In this document: positions 46,623 to 54,893 of the stretch, one piece after another
How the letters are laid out: the number at the start of each line of letters is the position of its first letter
Numbering within the stretch: position 1 is the stretch's first letter
Assembly: GCF_014648855.1 (NCBI RefSeq)
Contig: NZ_BMRX01000008.1
Span: forward strand, 330,071 to 394,070
Reading direction: 5' to 3'
DNA length: 64,000 nt
Source: Streptomyces parvulus
GTDB taxonomy: Bacteria; Actinomycetota; Actinomycetes; Streptomycetales; Streptomycetaceae
Position numbers and translations under genes: made by a program
The notes under the pieces: model-generated
Seen by the model: the letters and a program-made list of their open reading frames with translations, nothing else
Told to the model about the DNA's origin: nothing
Databases searched by the model: none

Positions 46623-48269
46623 GTGAATGGTCCGCTGATCGTCCAGTCCGACAAGACCCTGCTCCTGGAGGTCGACCACGAGCGGGCCGGTGACTGCCGC
46701 CGGGCCATCGCGCCCTTCGCCGAGCTGGAGCGGGCGCCCGAGCACATCCACACCTACCGGGTGACGCCGCTGGGCCTGTGGAACGCGCGGGCGGCCGGCC
46801 ACGACGCCGAGCAGGTCGTGGACGCCCTCGTCGAGTACAGCCGCTACCCCGTGCCGCACGCGCTGCTCGTGGACATCGCCGAGACGATGGACCGCTACGG
46901 CCGCCTCACCCTCTCCAAGCACCCGGCGCACGGCCTCGTCCTGACGACCACCGACCGCCCCGTGCTGGAGGAGGTCCTGAAGTCGAAGCGGATCGCGCCG
47001 CTGGTCGGCGCCCGCATCGACGCCGACACGGTCGCCGTGCACCCCTCCGAGCGCGGGCAGATCAAGCAGACGCTGCTCAAGCTGGGCTGGCCGGCCGAGG
47101 ACCTCGCCGGGTACGTCGACGGCGAGGCGCACCCGATCGACCTGGCGGAGGACGGCTGGGCGCTGCGCCCGTACCAGAAGCAGGCCGTGGAGAACTTCTG
47201 GCACGGCGGCAGCGGTGTCGTCGTCCTTCCCTGCGGCGCGGGCAAGACGCTGGTCGGGGCGGGGGCGATGGCGCAGGCCAGGTCGACGACGCTGATCCTG
47301 GTCACCAACACCGTCTCCGCCCGGCAGTGGAAGCACGAGCTGGTGAAGCGCACGTCGCTGACCGAGGACGAGATCGGCGAGTACAGCGGCACGCGCAAGG
47401 AGATCCGGCCGGTCACCATCGCCACGTACCAGGTGCTGACGACCCGGCGGAAGGGCGTCTACCCGCACCTGGAGCTGTTCGACTCCCGGGACTGGGGGCT
47501 GATCGTCTACGACGAGGTGCACCTGCTGCCGGCGCCGGTCTTCAAGTTCACCGCCGACCTCCAGGCCCGGCGGCGGCTCGGCCTGACCGCGACGCTGGTG
47601 CGGGAGGACGGCCGGGAGTCGGACGTCTTCTCGCTGATCGGCCCGAAGCGGTTCGACGCCCCGTGGAAGGAGATCGAGGCGCAGGGCTACATCGCGCCCG
47701 CCGACTGCGTGGAGGTCCGGGTCAACCTCACCGACGCCGAGCGGCTGGCGTACGCCACCGCCGAGGCGGAGGAGAAGTACCGCTTCTGCGCGACGACCGA
47801 CACCAAGCGCAAGGTGACGGAGGCGATCGTGCGGCGCTTCGCCGGGCAGCAGATCCTCGTCATCGGCCAGTACATCGACCAGCTCGACGAGCTGGGCGAG
47901 CACCTGGGCGCGCCGGTGATCAAGGGCGAGACGTCCAACGCGCAGCGGGAGAAGCTCTTCGAGTCCTTCCGGCAGGGCGAGATCAGCGTCCTGGTCGTCT
48001 CCAAGGTCGCGAACTTCTCGATCGACCTGCCGGAGGCGACGGTCGCGATCCAGGTGTCGGGCACCTTCGGTTCCCGGCAGGAGGAGGCGCAGCGGCTCGG
48101 CCGGGTGCTGCGGCCGAAGGCCGACGGGCACCAGGCGCACTTCTACTCGGTCGTCGCCCGCGACACCCTCGACCAGGACTTCGCGGCCCACCGCCAGCGC
48201 TTCCTGGCGGAGCAGGGCTACGCGTACCGGATCATGGACGCGGACGAGGTGCTCGGCGAAGGGGTCTGA
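46623..48269 (+). CDS. DNA repair helicase XPB
   Basis: 548 residues. Superfamily 2, 3'-5' helicase of the bacterial XPB type. N-terminal damage-recognition-like domain; Q-motif-like LRPYQKQAVENFWHGGSG; Walker A LPCGAGKTL near 202-210; motif II VYDEVH (DEVH 297-300); motif III GLTATLVREDG; motif VI QRLGRVLRPKADG. Acts in nucleotide excision repair-like unwinding; bacterial role not settled. Start GTG 46623 with AAAGGG 8 bases upstream; ORF extension upstream is not conserved. Functional partner of the 847-residue gene upstream, but separated from it by two secreted-peptide genes, which is unusual. Confidence 0.95.
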   Translation: MNGPLIVQSDKTLLLEVDHERAGDCRRAIAPFAELERAPEHIHTYRVTPLGLWNARAAGHDAEQVVDALVEYSRYPVPHALLVDIAETMDRYGRLTLSKHPAHGLVLTTTDRPVLEEVLKSKRIAPLVGARIDADTVAVHPSERGQIKQTLLKLGWPAEDLAGYVDGEAHPIDLAEDGWALRPYQKQAVENFWHGGSGVVVLPCGAGKTLVGAGAMAQARSTTLILVTNTVSARQWKHELVKRTSLTEDEIGEYSGTRKEIRPVTIATYQVLTTRRKGVYPHLELFDSRDWGLIVYDEVHLLPAPVFKFTADLQARRRLGLTATLVREDGRESDVFSLIGPKRFDAPWKEIEAQGYIAPADCVEVRVNLTDAERLAYATAEAEEKYRFCATTDTKRKVTEAIVRRFAGQQILVIGQYIDQLDELGEHLGAPVIKGETSNAQREKLFESFRQGEISVLVVSKVANFSIDLPEATVAIQVSGTFGSRQEEAQRLGRVLRPKADGHQAHFYSVVARDTLDQDFAAHRQRFLAEQGYAYRIMDADEVLGEGV

Positions 48270-48282
48270 CCGGTCCGGGGCG

Positions 48283-48468
48283 TCAGCGGCGGCGGACGCC
48301 GGCCTCCTCCCCGTACTCGCCGAGGATCACGACGTCGAAGGCGGCGCCCGCGAACACCCGCACGGCGCGCACGGCGTCGCCGAGCCGGTGCCGGTGGCTG
48401 CCGGCCACGGGCGTGGCACCGGACGCACGGACCGGTGCCGGGGCGGGGTACATGGTTGCTGCGCTCAT
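48283..48468 (-). CDS. Small hypothetical protein (61 residues)
   Basis: ATG 48468 to 48283. N-terminus MSAATMYPAPAPVRASGATP, then a basic/hydrophobic part RHRLGDAVRAVRVFAGAAFD and acidic-basic end VVILGEYGEEAGVRRR. I vaguely recall similar small Streptomyces proteins, but cannot name a family. GGAG is only 2 bases from the start, too close to be a standard ribosome site. Convergent with XPB, 13 bases from its stop. Confidence 0.5.
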   Translation of the reverse strand: MSAATMYPAPAPVRASGATPVAGSHRHRLGDAVRAVRVFAGAAFDVVILGEYGEEAGVRRR

Positions 48469-48527
48469 GTCTCCATGGTGCGACCGCGCGGCCCCGACCG
48501 GCATCGGTCTCGGGACCGAACCCGCGC

Positions 48528-48634
48528 GTCCCCCGGGTACACCTCCCGGGGGACGGCTGCCCCTCAGGTCGGAGGGCCCGTCCCCTAGGGGGCGGAAAAA
48601 GAGTTGGCCCGTCTGCCGCCCCCTCCCCTAAAAT
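48528..48634 (+). promoter_or_regulatory. helR promoter region with two inverted repeats
   Basis: GTCCCCCGGG-TACACCT-CCCGGGGGAC (48528-48554) is a perfect 10-bp repeat. A second pair, GGGGGCGG (48588-48595) and CCGCCCCC (48616-48623), overlaps a CCCCTAGGGG palindrome. TAAAAT (48629-48634) is a strong -10, with TTGGCC 19 bases upstream. A leader of about 100 bases would follow to the TTG start. Confidence 0.55.
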
Positions 48635-48742
48635 CTCCGCTCTTGCCCGCCTCCCTCACGGAGTGCCGTCGTCCGGACGGAAACCGGTCGGCTTTTCGCG
48701 CGTCCGCGCCCACCGCACCGCAGGTCACCCGGAGGCACCGCC

Positions 48743-50809
48743 TTGTCCACGCCCGTCCACGACGACCCCCTCTCCCGCGAGCGCGCCCACCTGGCCGCCT
48801 CGCGCTCCGCCCTGCGCGCCATGCGCGAGGACGTGCAGGCCCTCGACATCTCCGACGTGACCGCGAACTGGGTCAACGCCGCGGTCCTGGAACGCCAGAT
48901 CGAGGACCGCATCAAGGCGCTGGCCGACCTCAGCGAGACCCCGCTGTTCTTCGGCCGGCTCGACTACCTGCACGCTCCCGGCGCCGAGCGGGCGGAGGGC
49001 GCGGAGGGCGAGCGCTTCTACGTCGGGCGCCGGCACGTGCACGACGCGGACGGCGACCCGATGGTGATCGACTGGCGGGCGCCGGTCTCGCAGCCGTTCT
49101 ACCGGGCGTCGAAGAAGGACCCGCAGGACGTCTCGCTGCGCCGGCGCTTCGGCTACACGGGCGGGGACCTCACGGCGTACGAGGACGAGCACCTGTCCGA
49201 TCCGGGCGAGGCGGCGCGCACCAGCAGGCTGCTCCAGCGGGAGATCGAGCGGCCGCGCGTGGGGCCGATGCGGGACATCGTCGCGACGATCCAGCCCGAG
49301 CAGGACGAGATCGTCCGCGCCGGGCTGTCCGGCTCGGTCTGCGTGCAGGGCGGCCCCGGCACCGGCAAGACCGCCGTCGGCCTGCACCGGGTCGCCTATC
49401 TGCTGTACGCGCACCGCGAGCGGCTGGCCCGCACCGGGACGCTGGTCATCGGGCCGAACCGGTCCTTCCTGCACTACATCGAGCAGGTGCTCCCGGCCCT
49501 CGGCGAGCTGACGGTCCGCCAGGCCACCGTGGAGGACCTGGTCGGCCACGTCGAGGTGCGCGGCGCGGACGAGGCGGCGACGGCGGTGGTCAAGGGCGAC
49601 GCGCGGATGGCCGAGGTGCTGCGCCGGGCGCTGTACTCGCACGTGTCGGCGCCCGCCGAGGGCGTCGTCGTGGTGCGCGGCTCGCGGCGCTGGCGGGTGC
49701 CGGTGTACGAGCTGGAGGAGATCGTCCGCGAGCTGCTGGCGCGCGACATCCGCTACGGCGCCGCCCGCGAGGCGCTGCCGCGGCGCATCGCGCACGCCGT
49801 GCTGGTGCAGATGGAGCGGGCGGGCGAGGCGCCGGACGACCGGGTGCAGGACGCGGTGGCGCGCAATACGGCGGTGAAGGCCGCGGTGAAGGAGATCTGG
49901 CCGCCGGTCGACCCGGCCAAGCTGGTCCTGCGGCTTCTGACGGACGCGGACTTCCTCGCCGAGCACGCCGACGGCGTCCTCACCGAGGAGGAGCGCAAGG
50001 CGGTGCTGTGGGCGAAGCCGGCCCGCTCGGTGAAGTCCGCCAGGTGGTCGCCCGCGGACGCCGTGCTGATCGACGAGGCGACCGACCTGGTGGAGCGCAC
50101 CCACTCGCTCGGGCACGTGGTCCTCGACGAGGCGCAGGACCTCTCCCCGATGCAGTACCGCGCGGTGGGCCGGCGCTGCACCACCGGCTCGGCGACCGTC
50201 CTCGGCGACCTGGCGCAGGGCACCACTCCGTGGGCGACGCGGAGCTGGGCGGAGGCGCTCGGGCACCTGGGCAAGGGCGAGGCGGTGGTGGAGGAGCTGA
50301 CGGCCGGGTTCCGCGTGCCGACGGACGTCATCGCGTACGCCTCCCGGCTGCTGCCGCACATCGCGCCGGGCCTGACGCCGGTGGCGTCGATCCGCGAGAA
50401 CCCCGGCTTCTTCGAGGTCCGCGGGACGCCCGGGAAGGGGACGCCGGGCGAGGGGACGGCCGCGGCGCTGGCGGCCTGCGGCGAGCTGCTGGCGCGCGAG
50501 GGCTCCGTCGGCCTGATCGCGGCGGACGCGCGGGTGCCGGAGCTGGCGGCGGCGCTCGGCGCGGCCGGGATCGGGTACGTCGGGCCGGGCGAGGAGACCA
50601 CGCACGACACGCGGCTGACCCTGGTGCCGGCCTCGCTGGCCAAGGGCCTGGAGTACGACTACGTGGTGCTGGAGGAGCCGCGGGCCGTGGTGGACGGCGA
50701 GCCGGACGAGCGGACGGGGCTGCGACGGCTGTACGTGGCGCTGACCCGTGCGGTGTCGGGCCTGATCGTGACCCACACCGCGGAGTTGCCGCCGCAGCTG
50801 GCCTCCTAG
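48743..50809 (+). CDS. HelR/HelD-like RNA polymerase helicase
   Basis: 688 residues, UvrD/HelD superfamily 1. Binds RNA polymerase and displaces inhibitors or stalled nucleic acid; HelR of Streptomyces and mycobacteria protects against rifamycins. Seen: coiled-coil N-terminal arm (ERAHLAASRSALRAMREDVQ), WRAPVSQPFYRAS near 111, Q-motif IQPEQDEIV near 183, Walker A GGPGTGKTA near 203, motif II LDEAQDLSPMQYRAV, motif GLEYDYVVLEEP, and YVALTRAVSGL near the end. TTG 48743 with GGAGG 7 bases upstream. Its TAG stop is part of the inverted-repeat arm of a MITE-like element. HelR versus HelD subclass assigned by overall resemblance. Confidence 0.88.
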   Translation: MSTPVHDDPLSRERAHLAASRSALRAMREDVQALDISDVTANWVNAAVLERQIEDRIKALADLSETPLFFGRLDYLHAPGAERAEGAEGERFYVGRRHVHDADGDPMVIDWRAPVSQPFYRASKKDPQDVSLRRRFGYTGGDLTAYEDEHLSDPGEAARTSRLLQREIERPRVGPMRDIVATIQPEQDEIVRAGLSGSVCVQGGPGTGKTAVGLHRVAYLLYAHRERLARTGTLVIGPNRSFLHYIEQVLPALGELTVRQATVEDLVGHVEVRGADEAATAVVKGDARMAEVLRRALYSHVSAPAEGVVVVRGSRRWRVPVYELEEIVRELLARDIRYGAAREALPRRIAHAVLVQMERAGEAPDDRVQDAVARNTAVKAAVKEIWPPVDPAKLVLRLLTDADFLAEHADGVLTEEERKAVLWAKPARSVKSARWSPADAVLIDEATDLVERTHSLGHVVLDEAQDLSPMQYRAVGRRCTTGSATVLGDLAQGTTPWATRSWAEALGHLGKGEAVVEELTAGFRVPTDVIAYASRLLPHIAPGLTPVASIRENPGFFEVRGTPGKGTPGEGTAAALAACGELLAREGSVGLIAADARVPELAAALGAAGIGYVGPGEETTHDTRLTLVPASLAKGLEYDYVVLEEPRAVVDGEPDERTGLRRLYVALTRAVSGLIVTHTAELPPQLAS

Positions 50810-50897
50810 GGCCTGTCGTTTGGATCATGCCGGCGTCGCGGGTGGGCCGGGAGGGACCGTCCTTCTCAGCCGGCATGATCCAAACGACAGGCCCTAG
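50806..50897. mobile_element. MITE-like element with perfect 29-bp inverted repeats
   Basis: Arms 50806-50834 and 50869-50897 are perfect complements over 29 bases and enclose 34 bases. The outer four bases are CTAG on both sides, like the 4-bp CTAG target duplication of IS5-group elements; the next bases GGCCTGTCGTTTGG resemble inverted-repeat ends of IS5-family elements I recall in Streptomyces. No transposase fits in 92 bp. It lies between convergent helR and cutC, provides the helR stop codon (TAG 50807-50809) and would form a strong bidirectional terminator. Confidence 0.7.
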
Positions 50898-50905
50898 CCG
50901 CGGGA

Positions 50906-51595
50906 TCAGTCCCCCAGCACCCCGCGCCACTCCCGGACCGCCTCCGCCGACACCGGCCCCTCCCACCCGGAGGGCCGGGCCGCGCCCCCGATGTGGAACG
51001 CGTCGATGCCCGCCGCCAGCAGGCCCGGCACGTGCTCCAGGCGCAGGCCGCCGCCGACGAGGAGCTGCTGCTCATACCCCGGCTCGCCGCGCCGCCGGGC
51101 CTCGGCGAGGAGTACGGTCATGCCCTCGTCGACGCCGCCCGCGGCGCCGGCCGTCAGGTAGGTGTCGAGGCCGGGGAAGTCGCCGAGCTGCTTGCGCAGC
51201 GCGTCCCGGTTCGCGGCGCGGTCGATCGCGCGGTGGAAGGTCCAGCGGCACCCGTGCAGCGCTCCGGCGATCCGCTCCACGGCGTGGAGGTCGACCTCCC
51301 CGTCCGGGTCGAGGAACCCGAGCACGAACTCCGTGGCCCCGGCCTCCCGCAGCCGTCCGGCGAGCCGGGTCAGCCGGTCGACGTCCCCGGCGGCGAACCC
51401 GTCCGCGAGCCGCAGCATCACCCGCAGGTCGATGTCGACGGCGGCGCGGATCGCGGCGACGGTCCCGGCCGACGGGGTGAGTCCGTCGGCCGCCATGTCG
51501 GTGACCAGTTCGAGGCGATCCGCGCCTCCGGCCTGGGCGGCGACCGCGTCCTCGACGTCGAGGGCGATCACCTCCAGGACTGCACGCTTGCTCAT
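50906..51595 (-). CDS. cutC: CutC-family copper homeostasis protein
   Basis: 229 residues, TIM-barrel CutC family. Seen: LEVIALDVEDAVAAQAGGAD, RLELVTDMAADGLTPSAGT, DLRVMLRLADGFAAGDVDRL, FHRAIDRAANRD, and YEQQLLVGGGLRLEHVPGLL. The copper role comes from E. coli and is disputed; the family fold suggests a sugar-phosphate or metal ligand. Start ATG 51595. A DasR-like site at 51619-51634 lies just upstream, which points to amino-sugar control. Downstream is the MITE-like element. Confidence 0.88.
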   Translation of the reverse strand: MSKRAVLEVIALDVEDAVAAQAGGADRLELVTDMAADGLTPSAGTVAAIRAAVDIDLRVMLRLADGFAAGDVDRLTRLAGRLREAGATEFVLGFLDPDGEVDLHAVERIAGALHGCRWTFHRAIDRAANRDALRKQLGDFPGLDTYLTAGAAGGVDEGMTVLLAEARRRGEPGYEQQLLVGGGLRLEHVPGLLAAGIDAFHIGGAARPSGWEGPVSAEAVREWRGVLGD

Positions 51596-51618
51596 GGGAC
51601 CCCATTCGTCGGCCTGCT

Positions 51619-51634
51619 ACAGGTCTAGTCCAAT
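51619..51634 (-). promoter_or_regulatory. DasR-like operator (dre) before cutC
   Basis: ACAGGTCTAGTCCAAT agrees with ACTGGTCTAGACCAGT, the dre consensus I remember, at 13 of 16 positions, including the central GGTCTAG core. It lies 24 bases upstream of the cutC start, overlapping the promoter. DasR is the GlcNAc-responsive GntR repressor of Streptomyces. Confidence 0.55.
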
Positions 51635-51670
51635 CCAAGACTACGCCCAGACACAGGCCGGGGCTCCCCC

Positions 51671-52354
51671 TCAGCCGCCGAAGAGGTTCAGTTCGGCCGC
51701 CTCCACACCCGCCAGCTCGTACCCGGCCCCGTCGCCCGGCGCCCGGCCCGCGTACAGCCGGACGAGGGTGGCGGCGTCGCCGATGAACCGGCCCGGGGGC
51801 CGCTCGCCGCTCACCTCGCCGAGTTTCAGGGGCTCGTCCACGTCGTCGAGGTCGGCGTGGAGCGGCACGTGGCCGCGCTCGCGGGTGAGCGTGCCGAGCA
51901 GCGCGAGCACGGCGGGCAGCGCGGGCCCGCCGTAGGCGCCGGGCTCGCCGAGTGCGGTGCGCACGTCGCCGGCGTGCACCCACTCCCCGAGCGCGATGCC
52001 GTCCAGGGCGCCGCCCGCGCGGGCGATCACCGGACCGGCCTCGGTCATGCCGCGCTCCAGCTCGTCCACGACGCGGGCGTGCGACCAGTCCGCGCGCTCG
52101 GCGATGTCGCGGTCGTTGGACTCGGGGGAGAAGACGCCGTCCTCCAAGCGGTTCTCCACGACCCGGATCAGCGCGCCGGAGCTGTGGGCGAGCAGGTCGC
52201 GCACGGTCCAGCCCGGACACGCGGGCACGGGCAGCGCGAAGTCCGCGTCCGTCCGCGCCCGCAGCAGGGGCACCAGCGCGTCCCGCTCGATGGTCAGCAG
52301 CCGGCCGGGCAGTTCGGGGTCGCGTACGTCGTTCACGTCGGCAGGAGTCGTCAT
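51671..52354 (-). CDS. MDMPI-family mycothiol-dependent-like protein
   Basis: 227 residues. N-terminal maleylpyruvate-isomerase-type fold: VPACPGWTVRDLLAHSSGAL near 48 with a conserved histidine, and ALGEWVHAGDVRTALGEPGA near 125, plus a C-terminal MDMPI_C-like part (RFIGDAATLVRLYAGRAP). Mycothiol is the actinobacterial thiol; the substrate is unknown. ATG 52354 is 7 bases after TAACGT on the minus strand, leaderless geometry. It reads away from the TetR gene, same direction, 33 bases downstream of it. Confidence 0.88.
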   Translation of the reverse strand: MTTPADVNDVRDPELPGRLLTIERDALVPLLRARTDADFALPVPACPGWTVRDLLAHSSGALIRVVENRLEDGVFSPESNDRDIAERADWSHARVVDELERGMTEAGPVIARAGGALDGIALGEWVHAGDVRTALGEPGAYGGPALPAVLALLGTLTRERGHVPLHADLDDVDEPLKLGEVSGERPPGRFIGDAATLVRLYAGRAPGDGAGYELAGVEAAELNLFGG

Positions 52355-52387
52355 GGACCCCACGTTAGGGCCGGGCGGCGTCCGCGG

Positions 52388-53035
52388 TCAGTGTTCCGAG
52401 AGGTCGTCGAGTTCGGCGGCGAACAGGAGGGCGGGGTCGAAGCCCATCCCGGTGAAGTGCCCGGCGAGTTCGAGGGAGAGGACGCCGTGCAGGCGGGTCC
52501 AGAAGACCAGGGCGCGGTGCAGGGCCGGGGCGGGGGGCGGGGGGCCGTCGGCCCACTGCCGGTGGGCGTCGACGTGGGCGTCGAAGGGGGCGGCGGGAGC
52601 GTCCGACGGGAGGGCGGCGCAGGCGTCGAGGATGACGGCCATGGTCTCGGAGGCGATCTCGCTGACGTCCTCGGGGGCGTGGTAGCCGGGGACGGGGGTG
52701 CCGTAGACCAGGAAGTAGCGGTGGGGGTCGGCGAGGGCCCACGCGCGCAGGGCGTGCGCGAGCCCGGCGAGGTCGGCGCCCGCGTCGGCGGCCTCCTTGA
52801 AGGTGTCGGCGAGGCTGCGGTAGGCGTCCCGGATCAGCTCGGTGATCAGCTCGTCGCGGCCGGCGAAGTACCGGTAGAGCGCGGGGCCGCTCATGCCCAT
52901 GCGCTTGGCGATCGCGTTGAGGGAGAGCGCGGACGCCCCCGCCGCCGCGATCTGCTCCCACGCGTGCTCCTTGATCTCCGCGCGCACCTGGGTGCGGTAG
53001 CGCTCGCGCGGGGTCCTCGTGTGCGCCTCCGGCAT
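52388..53035 (-). CDS. TetR-family regulator with TetR_C_13-like domain
   Basis: 215 residues. HTH at about 20-70: AEIKEHAWEQIAAAGASALS, LNAIAKRMGMSGPALYRYFA. The C-terminal domain has ALADPHRYFLVYGTPVPGYH and ALVFWTRLHGVLSLELAGHF, typical of a large actinobacterial TetR subgroup. Likely controls itself and perhaps the downstream MDMPI gene or the divergent HD gene. ATG 53035 with GGAGGG 10 bases upstream. Confidence 0.92.
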   Translation of the reverse strand: MPEAHTRTPRERYRTQVRAEIKEHAWEQIAAAGASALSLNAIAKRMGMSGPALYRYFAGRDELITELIRDAYRSLADTFKEAADAGADLAGLAHALRAWALADPHRYFLVYGTPVPGYHAPEDVSEIASETMAVILDACAALPSDAPAAPFDAHVDAHRQWADGPPPPAPALHRALVFWTRLHGVLSLELAGHFTGMGFDPALLFAAELDDLSEH

Positions 53036-53144
53036 GGTCCGCCACCCTCCGCTTCAGCTTCAAGATTGTGCGAGAGGGTATCACCGAGCGCGCGGCGCCC
53101 CCGCCGGACGCGGCGCGGTCCGGCCCCGCTGGAACAATGGCCGC

Positions 53145-53804
53145 ATGGCCGACCTCGACGCCCTGCGCGCCCGTTTCGCCCGCGCCCTGGAGGAAGCCGC
53201 TCCCGGCTCCGCCCCGGACCCGGCGCCGTACGCCGACCGCCTGCTCGCGCGCTGGGGGGAGCCGCACCGGCGCTACCACACGCTCGCCCACCTGACCGCC
53301 GTACTGGACCACGTCGACACCCTGGCCGAGTACGCGGACGACGTGGCGGCGGTGCGCCTGGCCGCCTGGTTCCACGACGCGGTCTACCTGCCCGAGCGCT
53401 CCGAGAACGAGGAGCGCTCGGCCCGGCTCGCCGAGCGCGCCCTGGCCGAGGCCGGCGTCCCGGCGGAGCGCACCGCCGAGGTGGCCCGGCTGGTCCGCCT
53501 CACCGTCACCCACGCCCCGGCGGACGACGACCGCGACGGACAGGTGCTGTGCGACGCCGACCTCGCCGTCCTCGCCTCGCCGCCCTCGGCGTACGCGGCG
53601 TACACGGTCGCCGTGCGCGAGGAGTACCACTTCGTGCCGAACGACGACTTCCGCGCGGGCCGGGCCACGGTCCTGCGGCAGCTCCTCGCCCTGCCCCGGC
53701 TGTTCCACACCCCGCACGGCCGCCGGGAGTGGGAGGCGACCGCACGCCACAACATCACCGGCGAGCTGGAAATGCTGTCGCTCGGCGACACCCCGGACGC
53801 TTAG
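53145..53804 (+). CDS. HD-domain metal-dependent phosphohydrolase
   Basis: 219 residues. HD superfamily: first His in HRRYHTLAHLTAVLDHVD near 44, the HD doublet in AAWFHDAVYLPERSENEERS near 75, and a late Asp in LCDADLAVLASP near 128. Substrate unknown; these proteins are often misnamed NMDA receptor subunit in databases. ATG 53145 is 6 bases after AACAAT, leaderless. The TAG stop doubles as part of the -10 TAGCCT of the next gene. Confidence 0.88.
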   Translation: MADLDALRARFARALEEAAPGSAPDPAPYADRLLARWGEPHRRYHTLAHLTAVLDHVDTLAEYADDVAAVRLAAWFHDAVYLPERSENEERSARLAERALAEAGVPAERTAEVARLVRLTVTHAPADDDRDGQVLCDADLAVLASPPSAYAAYTVAVREEYHFVPNDDFRAGRATVLRQLLALPRLFHTPHGRREWEATARHNITGELEMLSLGDTPDA

Positions 53805-53813
53805 CCTCCCGGC

Positions 53814-54893
53814 ATGCGAACCATGGGCGGGGAACAGGTGGAGGAAGCCGTCGCGGGCGCCGTCGCGCTGCTGCGGACGGCGGCCGGCCGGGACTGGGAG
53901 ACGGCGCGGGCGGGCGGGCCGGAATGGAGCTGCCGCTACACGGCGGAGCACGTGGCGGGCGTCCTCATCGCCTACGCGGGCCAGCTGGCCGGACGCGCCA
54001 CCGAGGCGTGGGTCCCCTTCGAGATCACCCTGGACGAGGGCACCGGCAACGAGGACGTGCTCCACGTGATCGAGACGAGCGGCGCACTGCTCGCCGCGAC
54101 GGTGCGCACCACCCCGCGCGAGGTCCGCGCCTTCCACCCGTACCCGCACCGCAGCGCGAACCGCGAGGGGTTCGCCGCGATGGGGATCGCCGAGGTGTTC
54201 CTGCACACGCACGACATCGCCGGGGTTCTCGGGCTGGCCTACGAGCCGCCCGCCGAGCGGTGCGCGGACGTCCTCGCCCGGATCTTCCCGCACGTCCGGC
54301 CCGGCACCGACCCCTGGCGCACCCTGCTGTGGGCCACCGGACGCGGCGAACTGCCCGGCCGGCCCCCGGTCACCGAGTGGCGCTGGCGCAACGACCTCGT
54401 GCTCCCGGCCGGCCGGCTCACCCTCCAGGGCGTCACGCCCGCCGCGGCGGCCGGCCTCGCCGCGGGCGGCGACGGCGGCTTCGACTGGCTCGGCGACGGC
54501 CCCTTCCAGGGCACCCGGGACGCCGCCGCCATGCTGCTGAAGGCGTACGAGGCGGGAGTGCACCTGCCGGAGTGGGGTGTGTTCGCGCTGGTGCGCCGCG
54601 AGGACGGCCGCGCGGTGGGCGGCATCGGCTTCCACGGGACCCCGGACGAGGCCGGCCGCGTGGAGATCGGTTACGACCTCGTCGAGGCCGCCCGCGGCCA
54701 CGGCTACGCGACCGAGGCCCTGCGCGCACTGTCCGCGTGGGCCCTGGACCGCGAGGGGGTGGCGTCGGTGCTCGCCAGGACCGAGCGGGCCAACCTCGCC
54801 TCCCAGGCCGTGATCGCCCGCGCCGGCTTCAGCCCGGTCGACGGCGCCGTCGACGGCGCCGAGGGGCAGCTCGCCTACGAGCTGCGCCGCTGA
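53814..54893 (+). CDS. MDMPI-like / GNAT fusion protein
   Basis: 359 residues. N-terminal half (1-190) is MDMPI/DinB-like: EWSCRYTAEHVAGVLIAYAG, EVFLHTHDIAGVLGLAYEPP, WRTLLWATGRGELP. C-terminal half is a GNAT acetyltransferase: VFALVRREDGRAVGGIGFHG, YDLVEAARGHGYATEALRAL, RTERANLASQAVIARAGFSP. Probably one chain, as no stop or start separates the parts; it joins a thiol-dependent-transferase fold to an acetyltransferase. Substrate unknown. ATG 53814 is 6 bases after TAGCCT. Overlaps the convergent DUF4031 gene by 19 bases. Confidence 0.85.
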   Translation: MRTMGGEQVEEAVAGAVALLRTAAGRDWETARAGGPEWSCRYTAEHVAGVLIAYAGQLAGRATEAWVPFEITLDEGTGNEDVLHVIETSGALLAATVRTTPREVRAFHPYPHRSANREGFAAMGIAEVFLHTHDIAGVLGLAYEPPAERCADVLARIFPHVRPGTDPWRTLLWATGRGELPGRPPVTEWRWRNDLVLPAGRLTLQGVTPAAAAGLAAGGDGGFDWLGDGPFQGTRDAAAMLLKAYEAGVHLPEWGVFALVRREDGRAVGGIGFHGTPDEAGRVEIGYDLVEAARGHGYATEALRALSAWALDREGVASVLARTERANLASQAVIARAGFSPVDGAVDGAEGQLAYELRR

